Under the pieces are notes generated by a model that did no database searches, was not told the DNA's origin, and was given only the letters and a program-made list of their open reading frames with translations. 64,000 nucleotides of DNA. Origin: Streptomyces sp. SCSIO 30461. Its GTDB lineage: Bacteria > Actinomycetota > Actinomycetes > Streptomycetales > Streptomycetaceae. The position numbers were made by a program, and so were the translations under genes. Positions 38,569 through 50,288 of the stretch are shown piece by piece (positions within the stretch are counted from its first letter, which is position 1; the number at the start of each line of letters is the position of its first letter). The stretch lies in NCBI RefSeq assembly GCF_037023745.1, contig NZ_CP146101.1, positions 5,968,001 to 6,032,000 of the forward strand, in the 5' to 3' direction.

Positions 38569-39795
38569 TCAGCGGCGCTGCGGCCACACAGCCGGATCGG
38601 GTGTGAACCTGATCCGGAGCTCGCCGTCCCTGAGACCCGCGCCCGAGACGGTGCAACGGCGCAGCACCGGAGGCAGCGGGAGCACCCGCCGGAAGGGCCC
38701 CACGGTGACCAGGAGTTCATCGCCGCGGCGAACCAGCCCCAGCTCCTCCTTTACTGCACCGGGGAGCGGGAGCACCCAGTGGAGCTCGCCCTCGCTCGCG
38801 TCCCCACTCCCACCCCGGCCCACGCCCGATGACGGTGCCCGCCGGATGTCCCAGGGTTCGGGATGGTCCGCCGCCTCCGGCTCCGGGCCCATGCCCAGCG
38901 CGGGTGCCAGTGCGGACAGGTCGTCGAGTCCTCGGGGATCCCTGCCCAGATGAGCCACCGGCAGCAGCGGTACCGTGCCGGTCCCGGGCCCGCTCTCCTG
39001 GTGCCAGCGGTCCAGTGCCTTCTCCTGCTGGGCCCGGAGCCCGGCGAGCCAGGGGTCCGGCGACGCCGACGGCAGGATGCGGTTGGCCACCACAGCGTCC
39101 ACCCGCATCCCGTACAGCGCGACGCCCAGCCGCGCCGTCAGCAGGGCGTCCTCAGCGGCAGGGCCGGGCTCGGCGACCAGCCGGACCGTGGTGTCCGTGT
39201 CCTCGATCAGCTGCTGTACGGCGCTGAGCTCCGTCTCCCAGCGAGCGGCGCTCTCGTACAGCCACCGCGCGGGCATCGGCACGCCGGCGAGCTGGGCCAG
39301 CACCGGGCGAAGTGCCCGGGCCGCCTGGCGTTCCGGCGGCAGCAGGCGCCGCACATAGCGGCGCAGCTGTTCGGGCAGGCCGAGCAGGGCGATCGTCTCG
39401 TGGACCGGCGGCATGTCGACGACGACCGTGTCCCAGACAGCGCCGCGCCGCAGTTCGCGCAGCGCCTTCAGCAGCGCGAACTGCTCGCTGCCGGGAAGCT
39501 CCGTGAGCTCTTCGTCCTCCAGCTTCCGGGCGCCCAGCAGATCGAGCGCCCCGGTGCAGCGCTCCTGGAAGGCGAGCAGTTCGCGGCGGAAGTGCGCGCC
39601 GGAGTCGATACGAGCGGCCCACATGCGCTCGGCCACGTCGACCGGTTCGATGCCCACGGGCGCGCCCAGCACGGACGCGCCCCCGGCCGTGAGCAGCAGG
39701 GTTCGCCGACCACTGCGGGCCGCGGCGAGCGCGGTGGCCGCCGCGACGGTGGTGCGGCCCGAACCGCCGAGCCCGGTGACAAGGACGAGTCGCAT
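38569..39795 (-). CDS. ArsA-family ATPase with altered P-loop and HSP20-like C-terminal domain
   Basis: A 408-residue ArsA/GET3-like protein. The N-terminal P-loop reads LVTGLGGSGRTTVAAATALA, where the canonical form is GKGGVGKT: both the deviant-Walker signature Lys and the P-loop Lys are replaced (Leu and Arg). The switch-like VVVDMPPVHETIALLGLP is present. A C-terminal beta domain (about 335-400; LPLPGAVKEELGLVRRGDEL) fits the ArsA HSP20-like module. There are no arsenic genes nearby. It begins 12 bp after the SRPBCC gene. The M. tuberculosis counterpart is, from memory, Rv2184c. Confidence 0.87.
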   Translation of the reverse strand: MRLVLVTGLGGSGRTTVAAATALAAARSGRRTLLLTAGGASVLGAPVGIEPVDVAERMWAARIDSGAHFRRELLAFQERCTGALDLLGARKLEDEELTELPGSEQFALLKALRELRRGAVWDTVVVDMPPVHETIALLGLPEQLRRYVRRLLPPERQAARALRPVLAQLAGVPMPARWLYESAARWETELSAVQQLIEDTDTTVRLVAEPGPAAEDALLTARLGVALYGMRVDAVVANRILPSASPDPWLAGLRAQQEKALDRWHQESGPGTGTVPLLPVAHLGRDPRGLDDLSALAPALGMGPEPEAADHPEPWDIRRAPSSGVGRGGSGDASEGELHWVLPLPGAVKEELGLVRRGDELLVTVGPFRRVLPLPPVLRRCTVSGAGLRDGELRIRFTPDPAVWPQRR

Positions 39796-39807
39796 GTGAG
39801 GAGACGG

Positions 39808-40257
39808 TCAGGCGCCGGCGCCGGACTCGACGCGCTTCTTCAGACCCGCGAGGGCGCGGTCGATGATGACCTTCTCGGCCTTGCGCTTGATCATGCCGAG
39901 CATCGGGATCTTGACGTCCACGGTGAGCTGGTACGTGACCTCGGTCCGCTCACCGCCGTCGACCGGCGCCAGCGTGTAGGAGCCGTCGAGCTCGCGCAGC
40001 ATCTGGGATTTGACCAGCGTCCAGGAGACCTGGTTCGCCCCCGTCCAGGTGTACGCGAGGGTGTGGTCGTCCTTGATGGCGCCGGCGTCGAGCACCAGCC
40101 GGACCTTCGCCGCACGCCCCTGGTCGTCCTTCTCCAGGACCTCGGTCTCCTTCACCTCGCCGGTCCACTCCGGGTAGCGCGCGAAGTCGGAGATCACCCC
40201 CATGACGTCGGCGGGCGCCGCGTCGATGGTGATGCTCGAGCTGGTGTGTTCCGCCAT
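39808..40257 (-). CDS. SRPBCC (START-like) lipid/ligand-binding protein
   Basis: A 149-residue SRPBCC-fold protein (polyketide cyclase/dehydrase-like). It starts MAEHTSSSITIDAAPADVM and continues SDFARYPEWTGEVKETEVLE, a typical cavity-forming pattern, ending in a long amphipathic helix (ALAGLKKRVESG). The family binds hydrophobic ligands. Its stop is 12 bp from the ArsA-like start, so the two are almost certainly translated from one message. M. tuberculosis has a matching neighbour (Rv2185c, from memory). ATG 40257 is preferred over a long GC-driven extension. Confidence 0.9.
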   Translation of the reverse strand: MAEHTSSSITIDAAPADVMGVISDFARYPEWTGEVKETEVLEKDDQGRAAKVRLVLDAGAIKDDHTLAYTWTGANQVSWTLVKSQMLRELDGSYTLAPVDGGERTEVTYQLTVDVKIPMLGMIKRKAEKVIIDRALAGLKKRVESGAGA

Positions 40258-40331
40258 CGCCGGGCTCCTCCAGTGGTCTCCGGTGCTCTCCGGACAAGGT
40301 TGCGATGTGCAATCTACCGTGACCGTGCCGC

Positions 40332-41093
40332 TCACCATTCCAGGGCCCAGGGCCGTCCCGTGGCGGCGAAGTGCCCAACGTTCACGCACTCGGTGGCGCC
40401 GATCCGCATCCGCTGGGCCAGCGGCTGGTGGACGTGCCCGAACAGCGCGTACCGGGGCCGGGTGCGGCGGATGGCGTCCAGCAGGGCGCGGCTGCCGCGC
40501 TCGAAACGGCGTGGGATGACGTCGTAGGTCAGCTCGGGCACGTCCGGTGGGATGTGCGAGCACAGGACGTCCACTTCGCCGAGCGCCTCGACCTTGGCCG
40601 CGTACTCCTCGTCGGAGATCTCGAAGGGCGTGCGCATGGGGGTGCGCAGTCCGCCGCCGACGAAACCGAAGACACGGCCGTCGAGCTCGACCCGGTCGCC
40701 GTCCAGCACCGTGGTGCCGGGGCGGGCGTACTCCGGCCAGAGGGCGGGGATGTCCACGTTCCCGTACGTCGCATACGTCGGCGTGGGGAAGGCGGCGAAC
40801 ATCTCGGCGTACTGCTTGCGCACGGCGGAGACGATGGCGGCTTCGCGGTCCAGGCCAGCCCACAGTTGCCGCCCGAACGCCCGGGCCTCCTCGAAGCGGC
40901 GCGCGGTGCGCAGCGCCACGATCCGATCGGCGTTCTCGACCCCGAAGAGGTCGGGGAAGATCCCGCGCGAGTGATCGGCGTAGTCCAGGAAGAGCACCAG
41001 GTCACCCAGGCAGATCAAGGCATCGGCCCCCTCACCGGCCCTGGCCAGGTCTCTTGTGTTCCCATGGACGTCGCTGACTACGTGAACGCGCAT
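40332..41093 (-). CDS. Calcineurin-like metallophosphoesterase
   Basis: A 253-residue metallophosphoesterase with the ordered metal motifs VVSDVHGN (D-x-H), CLGDLV, YGNVD (in place of GNHD), CSHIPPD and LFGHVHQP. The GNVD variant keeps the Asn ligand. Substrate unknown; relatives hydrolyse cyclic nucleotides, dinucleoside polyphosphates or proteins. It precedes the SRPBCC gene by 74 bp on the same strand and could be the first gene of that operon. It is transcribed divergently from the FadD-type ligase. Confidence 0.88.
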   Translation of the reverse strand: MRVHVVSDVHGNTRDLARAGEGADALICLGDLVLFLDYADHSRGIFPDLFGVENADRIVALRTARRFEEARAFGRQLWAGLDREAAIVSAVRKQYAEMFAAFPTPTYATYGNVDIPALWPEYARPGTTVLDGDRVELDGRVFGFVGGGLRTPMRTPFEISDEEYAAKVEALGEVDVLCSHIPPDVPELTYDVIPRRFERGSRALLDAIRRTRPRYALFGHVHQPLAQRMRIGATECVNVGHFAATGRPWALEW

Positions 41094-41351
41094 TCACATC
41101 ACCCCGCGATCACCCTAAGTGGAACAGCGCACACAGGATAGAGGTGGCGATCGACGTCCAGACCTGCACGAACTTCGCGGGCCGGGAGACGGTGTCATAG
41201 GGTTCGCGATGCGGCGCCACGCACATGTGACGCAGCGAACATCTGACCGGAACCCCCTATCCGGAACCAAGTACTGGTCGGTAACGTCCGGGCAGTCCCC
41301 GGTGCGTTCACACAGAGCCGTGGCGCCGGCGCCCGATGAGGAGCAGCAGTC

Positions 41352-43148
41352 TTGCGTGAGTTCAGCCTTCCGGCCCTGTACGAGGTCCCCACGGACGGAA
41401 ACCTGACGGATCTCATCCGCCGTAATGCGACCCAGCATCCGGATGTCGCTGTCATGAGCCGTAAGGTCGGGGGCACCTGGACGGATGTCACCGCCACCCG
41501 GTTCCTGGCCGAGGTACGGGCCGCCGCCAAGGGGCTGATCGCCGCGGGTGTGCAGCCCGGCGACCGGGTCGCCCTGATGTCCCGCACCCGCTACGAGTGG
41601 ATCCAGCTCGACTTCGCGATCTGGAGCGCCGGCGGTGTGACCGTACCGGTGTACGAGACCTGCTCGGCCGAGCAGGTGCTCTGGATCCTCGGTGACTCCG
41701 GCGCGGTCGCCGCGATCGTGGAGAGCGACGCGCACGCCGAGGCCCTGGAGTCCGTGCGGGCGGAACTGCCCGCGCTCAAGCAGGTCTGGCAGATCGAGCG
41801 CGGCGCGATCGACGAGCTGACCGCGGCCTGCGCCGAGGTCACCGACGCGCTGGTGGACGAGCGCAGTGCCATCGCCAAGGCGGACGACCCGGCGACGATC
41901 GTCTACACCTCGGGTACCACCGGTCGCCCCAAGGGCTGTGTGCTCACCCACCGCGCCTTCTTCGCGGAGTGCGGCAACCTCGTCGAGCGGCTGAGCCCGC
42001 TGTTCCGTACCGGCCACAGCTCGGTGCTGCTGTTTCTGCCCGCCGCGCACGTCTTCGGCCGGATGGTCGCGATCGCGCCCGCGATGGCCCCGATCAAGCT
42101 GGGTTGCGCCCCGGACGTCAAGAACCTCACCGATGAGCTGGCGGGCTTCCGGCCGACGCTGATCCTCGGTGTGCCGCGCGTCTTCGAGAAGGTCTACAAC
42201 TCGGCGCGGGCGAAGGCGCAGGCCGACGGCAAGGGCAAGATCTTCGACAAGGCAGCCGACACGGCGATCGCGTACAGCCGCGCTCTGGACGGCCCCGGCG
42301 GGGTGCCGCTCCTGCTGAAGCTCAAGCACAGGCTGTTCGACAAGCTGGTCTTCAGCAAGCTGCGCGCGGTGCTGGGCGGGCGCGGTGAGTACGCCATCTC
42401 CGGTGGCGCGCCGCTCGGCGAGCGGCTCGGCCACTTCTTCCGCGGCATCGGCTTCACGGTGCTGGAGGGCTACGGCCTGACGGAGACCTGCGCGGCCACC
42501 ACGTTCAACCCGTACGACCGGCCGAAGATCGGCACGGTCGGCCAGCCCATACCTGGCTCGGTGGTCCGGATCGCCGACGACGGCGAGGTGCTGGTGCACG
42601 GCGAGCACGTGTTCTCGGGCTACTGGAACAACGAGAAGGCGACCGCCGAGGCGCTGTCCGACGGCTGGTTCCACACCGGCGACATCGGCACCCTGGACGA
42701 GGACGGCTACCTCGCGATCACCGGCCGCAAGAAGGAGATACTGGTGACGGCGGGCGGCAAGAACGTCGCCCCCGCGGTCATCGAGGACCGGATCCGGGCG
42801 CACGCGCTGGTCGCTGAGTGCATGGTGGTCGGTGACGGGCGGCCCTTCGTGGGTGCGCTGATCACCATCGACGAGGACTTCCTGGCCCGCTGGGCCGCCG
42901 ACCACGGCAAGCCGGCCGGCTCCACGGCGGCTTCGCTGTGCGAGGACCCGGACCTGCTGGCGGAGATCCAGCGGGCGGTGGACGAGGGCAACAGTGCGGT
43001 TTCCAAGGCGGAATCGGTGCGGAAGTTCCGCATCCTGGGCTCCCAGTTCACTGAGGAGGCAGGCCACATCACGCCGTCGCTGAAGCTGAAGCGGAATGTG
43101 GTGACGAAGGAGTTCGCCGGAGAGATCGAGTCGATCTACGGCGCCTGA
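41352..43148 (+). CDS. fadD: Long-chain fatty-acid-CoA ligase (FadD15-like)
   Basis: A 598-residue AMP-forming acyl-CoA synthetase. Core motifs: P-loop YTSGTTGRPKG, A5 GYGLTETCAATTFNP, A7 DGWFHTGDIGTLDEDG, A8 ITGRKKEILVTAGGKNVAP. The start is a TTG (LREFSLPALYEV) with GAGGAG about 11 bp upstream; no ATG or GTG fits the family start. It resembles the bacterial FadD15 group, next to lipid-mannosylation genes as in mycobacteria. Membrane-lipid remodelling or beta-oxidation entry are both possible. Confidence 0.94.
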   Translation: MREFSLPALYEVPTDGNLTDLIRRNATQHPDVAVMSRKVGGTWTDVTATRFLAEVRAAAKGLIAAGVQPGDRVALMSRTRYEWIQLDFAIWSAGGVTVPVYETCSAEQVLWILGDSGAVAAIVESDAHAEALESVRAELPALKQVWQIERGAIDELTAACAEVTDALVDERSAIAKADDPATIVYTSGTTGRPKGCVLTHRAFFAECGNLVERLSPLFRTGHSSVLLFLPAAHVFGRMVAIAPAMAPIKLGCAPDVKNLTDELAGFRPTLILGVPRVFEKVYNSARAKAQADGKGKIFDKAADTAIAYSRALDGPGGVPLLLKLKHRLFDKLVFSKLRAVLGGRGEYAISGGAPLGERLGHFFRGIGFTVLEGYGLTETCAATTFNPYDRPKIGTVGQPIPGSVVRIADDGEVLVHGEHVFSGYWNNEKATAEALSDGWFHTGDIGTLDEDGYLAITGRKKEILVTAGGKNVAPAVIEDRIRAHALVAECMVVGDGRPFVGALITIDEDFLARWAADHGKPAGSTAASLCEDPDLLAEIQRAVDEGNSAVSKAESVRKFRILGSQFTEEAGHITPSLKLKRNVVTKEFAGEIESIYGA

Positions 43149-43196
43149 CGGTCCGGTAGATCCTGACAGCCGTCGCGCCCGTGCTGTCCGGTCCGC

Positions 43197-46188
<2,992 letters not shown>

Positions 46189-46295
46189 TGCCGCCGACAG
46201 TACCAACGGCGGCGGGGCCGCTCGCTCTCGCTCAGGCGTTCGCGGCATCATGGCAGCTCACACCGATTGCGGTACGACAAACACGTGAGGTGATC

Positions 46296-47681
46296 ATGAG
46301 AGGCGCGGCGCGCGCAGTCCTTCCCGTCGCGGGGTGGGTGATCACCAGGACCGTGCTGCTGCTGTGGGTGCTGAAGGTGCTCCATGTCGCCGGGCCCGAC
46401 GTGACCAGCGACGTCGAGGTGATCTACCAGGGCTGGTTCGAGGTGCTCAAGACCGGCACGTACCCGCTGGACGACGTCACCTGGCAGTACCCGCCCGCCG
46501 CAGCGCTCGCCGTCCTCGCCCCCGGCTCACTGCCCTTCCTCGGCTACACCAAGGCATTCTTCCTGCTCTCGCTGCTCTGCGACGCACTGGTCATGGGGCT
46601 GCTGACATATGCGGGACGCCGACCGGAGAAGTCACCGAGAGGCGTCTGGTTCTGGGTCGTCGGGGTGCCGCTGCTCGGACCCACCGCGTATGCGCGCTAC
46701 GACCTGATGGTGACCGCCGTCGCGGTGGCGGCCCTGCTCGCGGCGGCCCGCAGACCCGCGCTCGCCGGGGCACTCGCCGGTCTCGGAGCGATGCTGAAGG
46801 TCTGGCCGCTGCTCGTGCTGGCCGGGATGCGGCATGGGGCGGCGGCGCGTCGCTCCTGGCTCGCGGCCGGGGCCGCGGTGGGCGGACTGCTGCTGGCCTT
46901 CGGCGCGGCGATGCCGGGCGCGCTGGCGTTCCTCACCTTCCAGCGCGACCGGGGCACCGAGGTCGAGTCGCTGGGTGCGCTGGTGTTCCATGTGGCCCGG
47001 CACTACGGGTGGGAAGGAGAGGTGCTCCTCAACTACGGCTCGGTCGAGTTCCTCGGCCCGTACGTTCCGCTGGTGAGCCGGGCCGCACTGGCACTGACGG
47101 CGATGGCGTTCGCCTGGCTGCTGGTCTGGCGGCTGCGGGCCAGGGAGTTCACGGCGGGAACGGCGGCGGACGCGGCGTTCACCGCGGTGCTGCTGTTCAC
47201 CACCACCAGCCGGGTGATCAGCCCTCAGTACATGATCTGGCTGGTGGGCCTCGCGGCGGTGTGCATGGTGTTCCGCACCAGCAGGATGGCGCTGCCCGCC
47301 TGCCTGGTGCTGATCGCCACGGGGGTCACCTATCTGGAGTTCCCCATCTGGTTCGCGGACGTGGTGACCAGCAGCCCGCGCGGAATCGCGCTGCTGGCCG
47401 TCCGCAACGGGCTGCTGGTGGCGGCCTCCCTGCTGGCCTGCCGGCGGCTGTGGACCAGCACAGTCCCCGGGGCGGCGGACCGGGCGGGCGCCGGGGGTTC
47501 TGCCTCGCCGGATCAGCCGGTGCGGGACAGGGAGTTGCAGGGCTTCCGAGGGGGCACACCGCCTGCTCAGGCCAGGCGCGTCCGCAGGTACGCCCGCCAC
47601 TCGGCGGTGAAGGCAGCCCGCGAGGTACCCAGGACCTCGCGTAGGGCATCGTCCAGGCCCTGGCGGGGCACCGCGCGGTAG
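46296..47681 (+). CDS. GT87 (DUF2029) membrane mannosyltransferase-like protein
   Basis: A 461-residue polytopic membrane protein with about ten hydrophobic segments. GT-C features include WQYPPAAALAVL and AYARYDLMVTAVAV early and TTTSRVISPQYMIWLVG late. Family members use polyprenyl-phosphate-mannose; the M. tuberculosis homologue Rv2181 makes alpha-1,2-mannose branches on lipoglycan. The last 115 bp overlap the 3' end of the convergent lipoprotein gene, and the encoded tail (about 40 Arg/Ala-rich residues) is not family-like. The ATG at 46296 has GTGAGGTGATC upstream. Confidence 0.87.
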   Translation: MRGAARAVLPVAGWVITRTVLLLWVLKVLHVAGPDVTSDVEVIYQGWFEVLKTGTYPLDDVTWQYPPAAALAVLAPGSLPFLGYTKAFFLLSLLCDALVMGLLTYAGRRPEKSPRGVWFWVVGVPLLGPTAYARYDLMVTAVAVAALLAAARRPALAGALAGLGAMLKVWPLLVLAGMRHGAAARRSWLAAGAAVGGLLLAFGAAMPGALAFLTFQRDRGTEVESLGALVFHVARHYGWEGEVLLNYGSVEFLGPYVPLVSRAALALTAMAFAWLLVWRLRAREFTAGTAADAAFTAVLLFTTTSRVISPQYMIWLVGLAAVCMVFRTSRMALPACLVLIATGVTYLEFPIWFADVVTSSPRGIALLAVRNGLLVAASLLACRRLWTSTVPGAADRAGAGGSASPDQPVRDRELQGFRGGTPPAQARRVRRYARHSAVKAAREVPRTSRRASSRPWRGTAR

Positions 47682-48859
47682 AGGTCCGTGAGGGCCGCGT
47701 CCCCATGGCGCTCCGCGATCAGCTCGCAGGCGAGCCAGGCGCCCTCGTAGGCACGGCCCAGACCCTCCGCGTCCGCGCCGAATCGGAAGTCGGCATCGGC
47801 GGGCAGCGCGATGGGGGCGCCACCGGCGCGTACCGCACGGTGCAGGGCGGGGGCTGCCTCAGCGGCCGGGCGCGGCGTGGCGCGGTAGGCGGCCCAGTCG
47901 GCGAAGCCCTCCGAGAGCCACATCGGGGTGGTCGGCGAGGTGTCCGCGCGGGTGGCGACATGGGTGGTCTCGTGGGCGAGGACGAGCCCGCGGCCGAACG
48001 CGCTCAGTGTGTCGTACGCCTCCGGGTTGACGATCACCCGCTCCGCGGAACCCGTGGTGACCGCCGCCATGCCCCGGTAGCCCTCCGCGGGCGCGCCCAG
48101 CAGCCGGCCCATGGCCTCCAGGGAGTCCGGCACCAGGACCACCACTCGGCCTGCCCAGCGCCCCGGCCAGGCCGCCGACACCTCGGGGACCGCGCGATCG
48201 GCATCCGCGGCGATCCGGCGCAGCCGGGCGAGGTCGCCGCCGGTGCCGAGGACCAGGCTGCGGGTGCCGCGCACCACCCGGACGTCGCCCTGCTGCCACA
48301 GTTGCTGGGCCCCGCCCTCCCCCGCGCGGTCGCCGGTGACATACCAGCGGCCGTCGCGCACGGCCAGTTCGAGGGTGCGAGCGGTGGTCACCGGAGCGCT
48401 GTCGTACCCGTCGAGCCGGTAGCGCAGTTCGGCGTCGGCCGTGGCACGGTCGCCGGAGCGGCGCACCCCCGTCAGCCGGTACTCCCACGACCGCAGCGGC
48501 ATGTCCGCGAGGTTGGCGAACTCCTGGCGCCCCGCCGGGCGCAGTTTCGCGTCAAGCACGGCGAGGTAGCCCGCCTCGTCGTGGCGCAGCACCGCGGTCG
48601 CCCTGCCGTCCAGGGTGCGCTTGACGTCCCGGGACGTGGTGTCGGGTGGAGGCTCCGCGCAGCCGCCCGCCGCCAACAGCACACCGGCGGCGACGAGTGC
48701 CCGTGCCCGCCGCCGTACGGTCCCGTGTCCGGGGGAACCCGGAGCCTTTCGTTCTGATCTTGCCGGGCTCGCGTGCCCCGGCACCGCGTCTCGCCGCTCC
48801 CCCTGGGCCCTGCGGGCCCGGGATGTGCCCCCCGTCGTCGGTCGGCATGGCTCCGCCAT
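47567..48859 (-). CDS. Lipoprotein with HExxH metallopeptidase-like motif
   Basis: Up to 430 residues. A signal peptide with lipobox LLAAGGC (Cys67) is preceded by about 46 Arg/Pro-rich residues that look non-native. The mature protein has an NTF2-like N-terminal half and a peptidase MA-like half with LAHETTHVATR (HETTH zinc motif) and the downstream Glu region SEGFADWAAYR. The ATG at 48859 has an excellent GGAGGAGGGA site. GTG 48784 would remove 25 residues of repeat-like sequence. It is probably an exported, membrane-anchored zinc peptidase; the substrate is unknown. Confidence 0.8.
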   Translation of the reverse strand: MAEPCRPTTGGTSRARRAQGERRDAVPGHASPARSERKAPGSPGHGTVRRRARALVAAGVLLAAGGCAEPPPDTTSRDVKRTLDGRATAVLRHDEAGYLAVLDAKLRPAGRQEFANLADMPLRSWEYRLTGVRRSGDRATADAELRYRLDGYDSAPVTTARTLELAVRDGRWYVTGDRAGEGGAQQLWQQGDVRVVRGTRSLVLGTGGDLARLRRIAADADRAVPEVSAAWPGRWAGRVVVLVPDSLEAMGRLLGAPAEGYRGMAAVTTGSAERVIVNPEAYDTLSAFGRGLVLAHETTHVATRADTSPTTPMWLSEGFADWAAYRATPRPAAEAAPALHRAVRAGGAPIALPADADFRFGADAEGLGRAYEGAWLACELIAERHGDAALTDLYRAVPRQGLDDALREVLGTSRAAFTAEWRAYLRTRLA

Positions 48860-48940
48860 GACTCCCTCCTCCGCCTCGCGACACGTCCCCCCGGCCCCAG
48901 GGGGCCCAGGGAGGCTCCATGCATCAGACCCCGCTCACTG
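48790..48940. repeat. Degenerate relative of the MITE-like repeats
   Basis: This GC-rich stretch aligns by eye with the cores of the elements at 51652-51841 and 56354-56605. The clearest shared block is CTCCGCCTYGCGAYRC with a following CGGCCCCARGG segment. The terminal AGGGCTGTCCC ends are not recognisable. It spans the proposed start region of the lipoprotein gene. Confidence 0.5.
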
Positions 48941-49001
48941 ATCCGACCCGATCCACACGAAAGGCCCAGGGCCTTCACCCGGTCGATGGTACGGGGCTCG
49001 G

Positions 49002-50069
49002 TCAGGGGCGGGTGACGGAGGCGATCGGCATCATGCCCACCGGGTCGTAGCGCACCGCGGCGCCTGGGTAGGGCGCGTGCACCACCTGGCCGTTGCCGAC
49101 GTACATGGCCACATGGCTGGCGTCGGAGCGGTAGGTCACCAGGTCACCCGGGCGGGCCTCCGACAGGGGCACCTTCCGTCCGGCATGGCGCTGGGCCTGG
49201 GACGTACGCGGCAGACCGACGCCCGCCTGCGCGTACGACCACTGCATGAGCCCCGAGCAGTCGAAGCCGTTCGGACCGCTCGCGCCCCAGACATAGGGCC
49301 TGCCGAGCGCGCTCTTCGCGGCCGTGACGGCGGTGGCGGCGCGTGCGGACGCGGGTCCGGCCGACAGGTCCGCCGGCAGGCCGTCCCATCCCGAGCGGGA
49401 GGCACGGCCGGGGCCGTCGCGCTCGGCGGACGGCAGTGCGTTCAGCATCCGCCGCGCCTCGGCCAGCTTTGCCTCGACCATACGCTTGTGCCGGGCGACG
49501 GCGGCCCGGTTCTCCTCCAGCTCCACCAGCTTGCGCCCGGCTTCCGCGCGCTCACGCGCCAGCGTGTGCCGGGCGCGTCGTAGATCGCGGAGGGCGGCGC
49601 TCTGGCGGTCGCCGATCCGGCCGAGCAACTCCGCCTTGCCGAGATACGAGTCCGGGTCGTCCGAGAGCAGCAGTGCCAGGGCTGGATCGATACCGCCCGA
49701 GCGGTACTGGGCTCCCGCGACCGCGCCGAGAGCCCCGCGCATCGTGTTGACCCGCTCCTGGCCCCGTGCCGCGCGGTCGCGCATCGCGGCCACCTCGCTG
49801 CGCAGCCGGTCCACGCGCTCACCGGCCGCGTTGTAGGCCTCCGTGGCCCGCTCCGCCTGCTCGTACAGCCGGTCGACCTTCGCTCGGGTGGGGGCGGCCT
49901 GTTCCTGGGCGGGGGCGGCGGCGGTGGTGCCGTGCGGTTCGGCGCCGGCCGGGGCCGCGCCGAGCGCGGCTGCCGCGGTGGCCGCCGCGGCGGACAGCAG
50001 GGTGCCCCGGGCACCGCGGGGGAAACCGGAGAGCCCCGACGACGGGGTGGATCGGCGATGGGACGCCAC
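49002..50069 (-). CDS. Exported NlpC/P60 peptidoglycan hydrolase (paralogue 1)
   Basis: A 355-residue secreted cell-wall endopeptidase. A signal peptide (after VASHRRSTPSSG, ending near GAAPAGAEP) is followed by a long coiled coil (about 55-210) and a C-terminal NlpC/P60 domain. Catalytic Cys lies in GFDCSGLMQWSY and His in SHVAMYVGNGQVVHAP. The layout matches RipA-like hydrolases and M. tuberculosis Rv2190c. GTG 50069 is chosen because it aligns with the VASHRR start of the neighbour. It follows its paralogue by 219 bp on the same strand. Confidence 0.93.
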   Translation of the reverse strand: MASHRRSTPSSGLSGFPRGARGTLLSAAAATAAAALGAAPAGAEPHGTTAAAPAQEQAAPTRAKVDRLYEQAERATEAYNAAGERVDRLRSEVAAMRDRAARGQERVNTMRGALGAVAGAQYRSGGIDPALALLLSDDPDSYLGKAELLGRIGDRQSAALRDLRRARHTLARERAEAGRKLVELEENRAAVARHKRMVEAKLAEARRMLNALPSAERDGPGRASRSGWDGLPADLSAGPASARAATAVTAAKSALGRPYVWGASGPNGFDCSGLMQWSYAQAGVGLPRTSQAQRHAGRKVPLSEARPGDLVTYRSDASHVAMYVGNGQVVHAPYPGAAVRYDPVGMMPIASVTRP

Positions 50070-50288
50070 AGGAGCCGCACTCCCTTCCGCTGGACGGGGC
50101 GGTCCTACGACCGCCGCGCGGCAGAGAGTAGTCGCGTGATTACGCGGCACCAAAAGCCCCGCAGGGGGCGAAAAGTGACGCCCCACCGCAGACCGCGAGG
50201 TCATCGGCGGGGCGCACTGTCAGCTACCCGTCCCGCGATTCCCCCGATCGGGTGCTGCGGGACACCAAGGCTTTCCCGGTCCGGCGAC

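Noticed and set aside
38569..39795. Arsenite efflux ATPase
   Set aside because: Despite ArsA-family membership, there are no arsenic genes nearby, the P-loop is altered, and the context is lipid-related.
41250..41300. Near-palindrome ACCAAGTACTGGT upstream of the fadD gene as an operator
   Set aside because: Symmetry is incomplete and no regulator gene is adjacent, so it is not distinguishable from chance.
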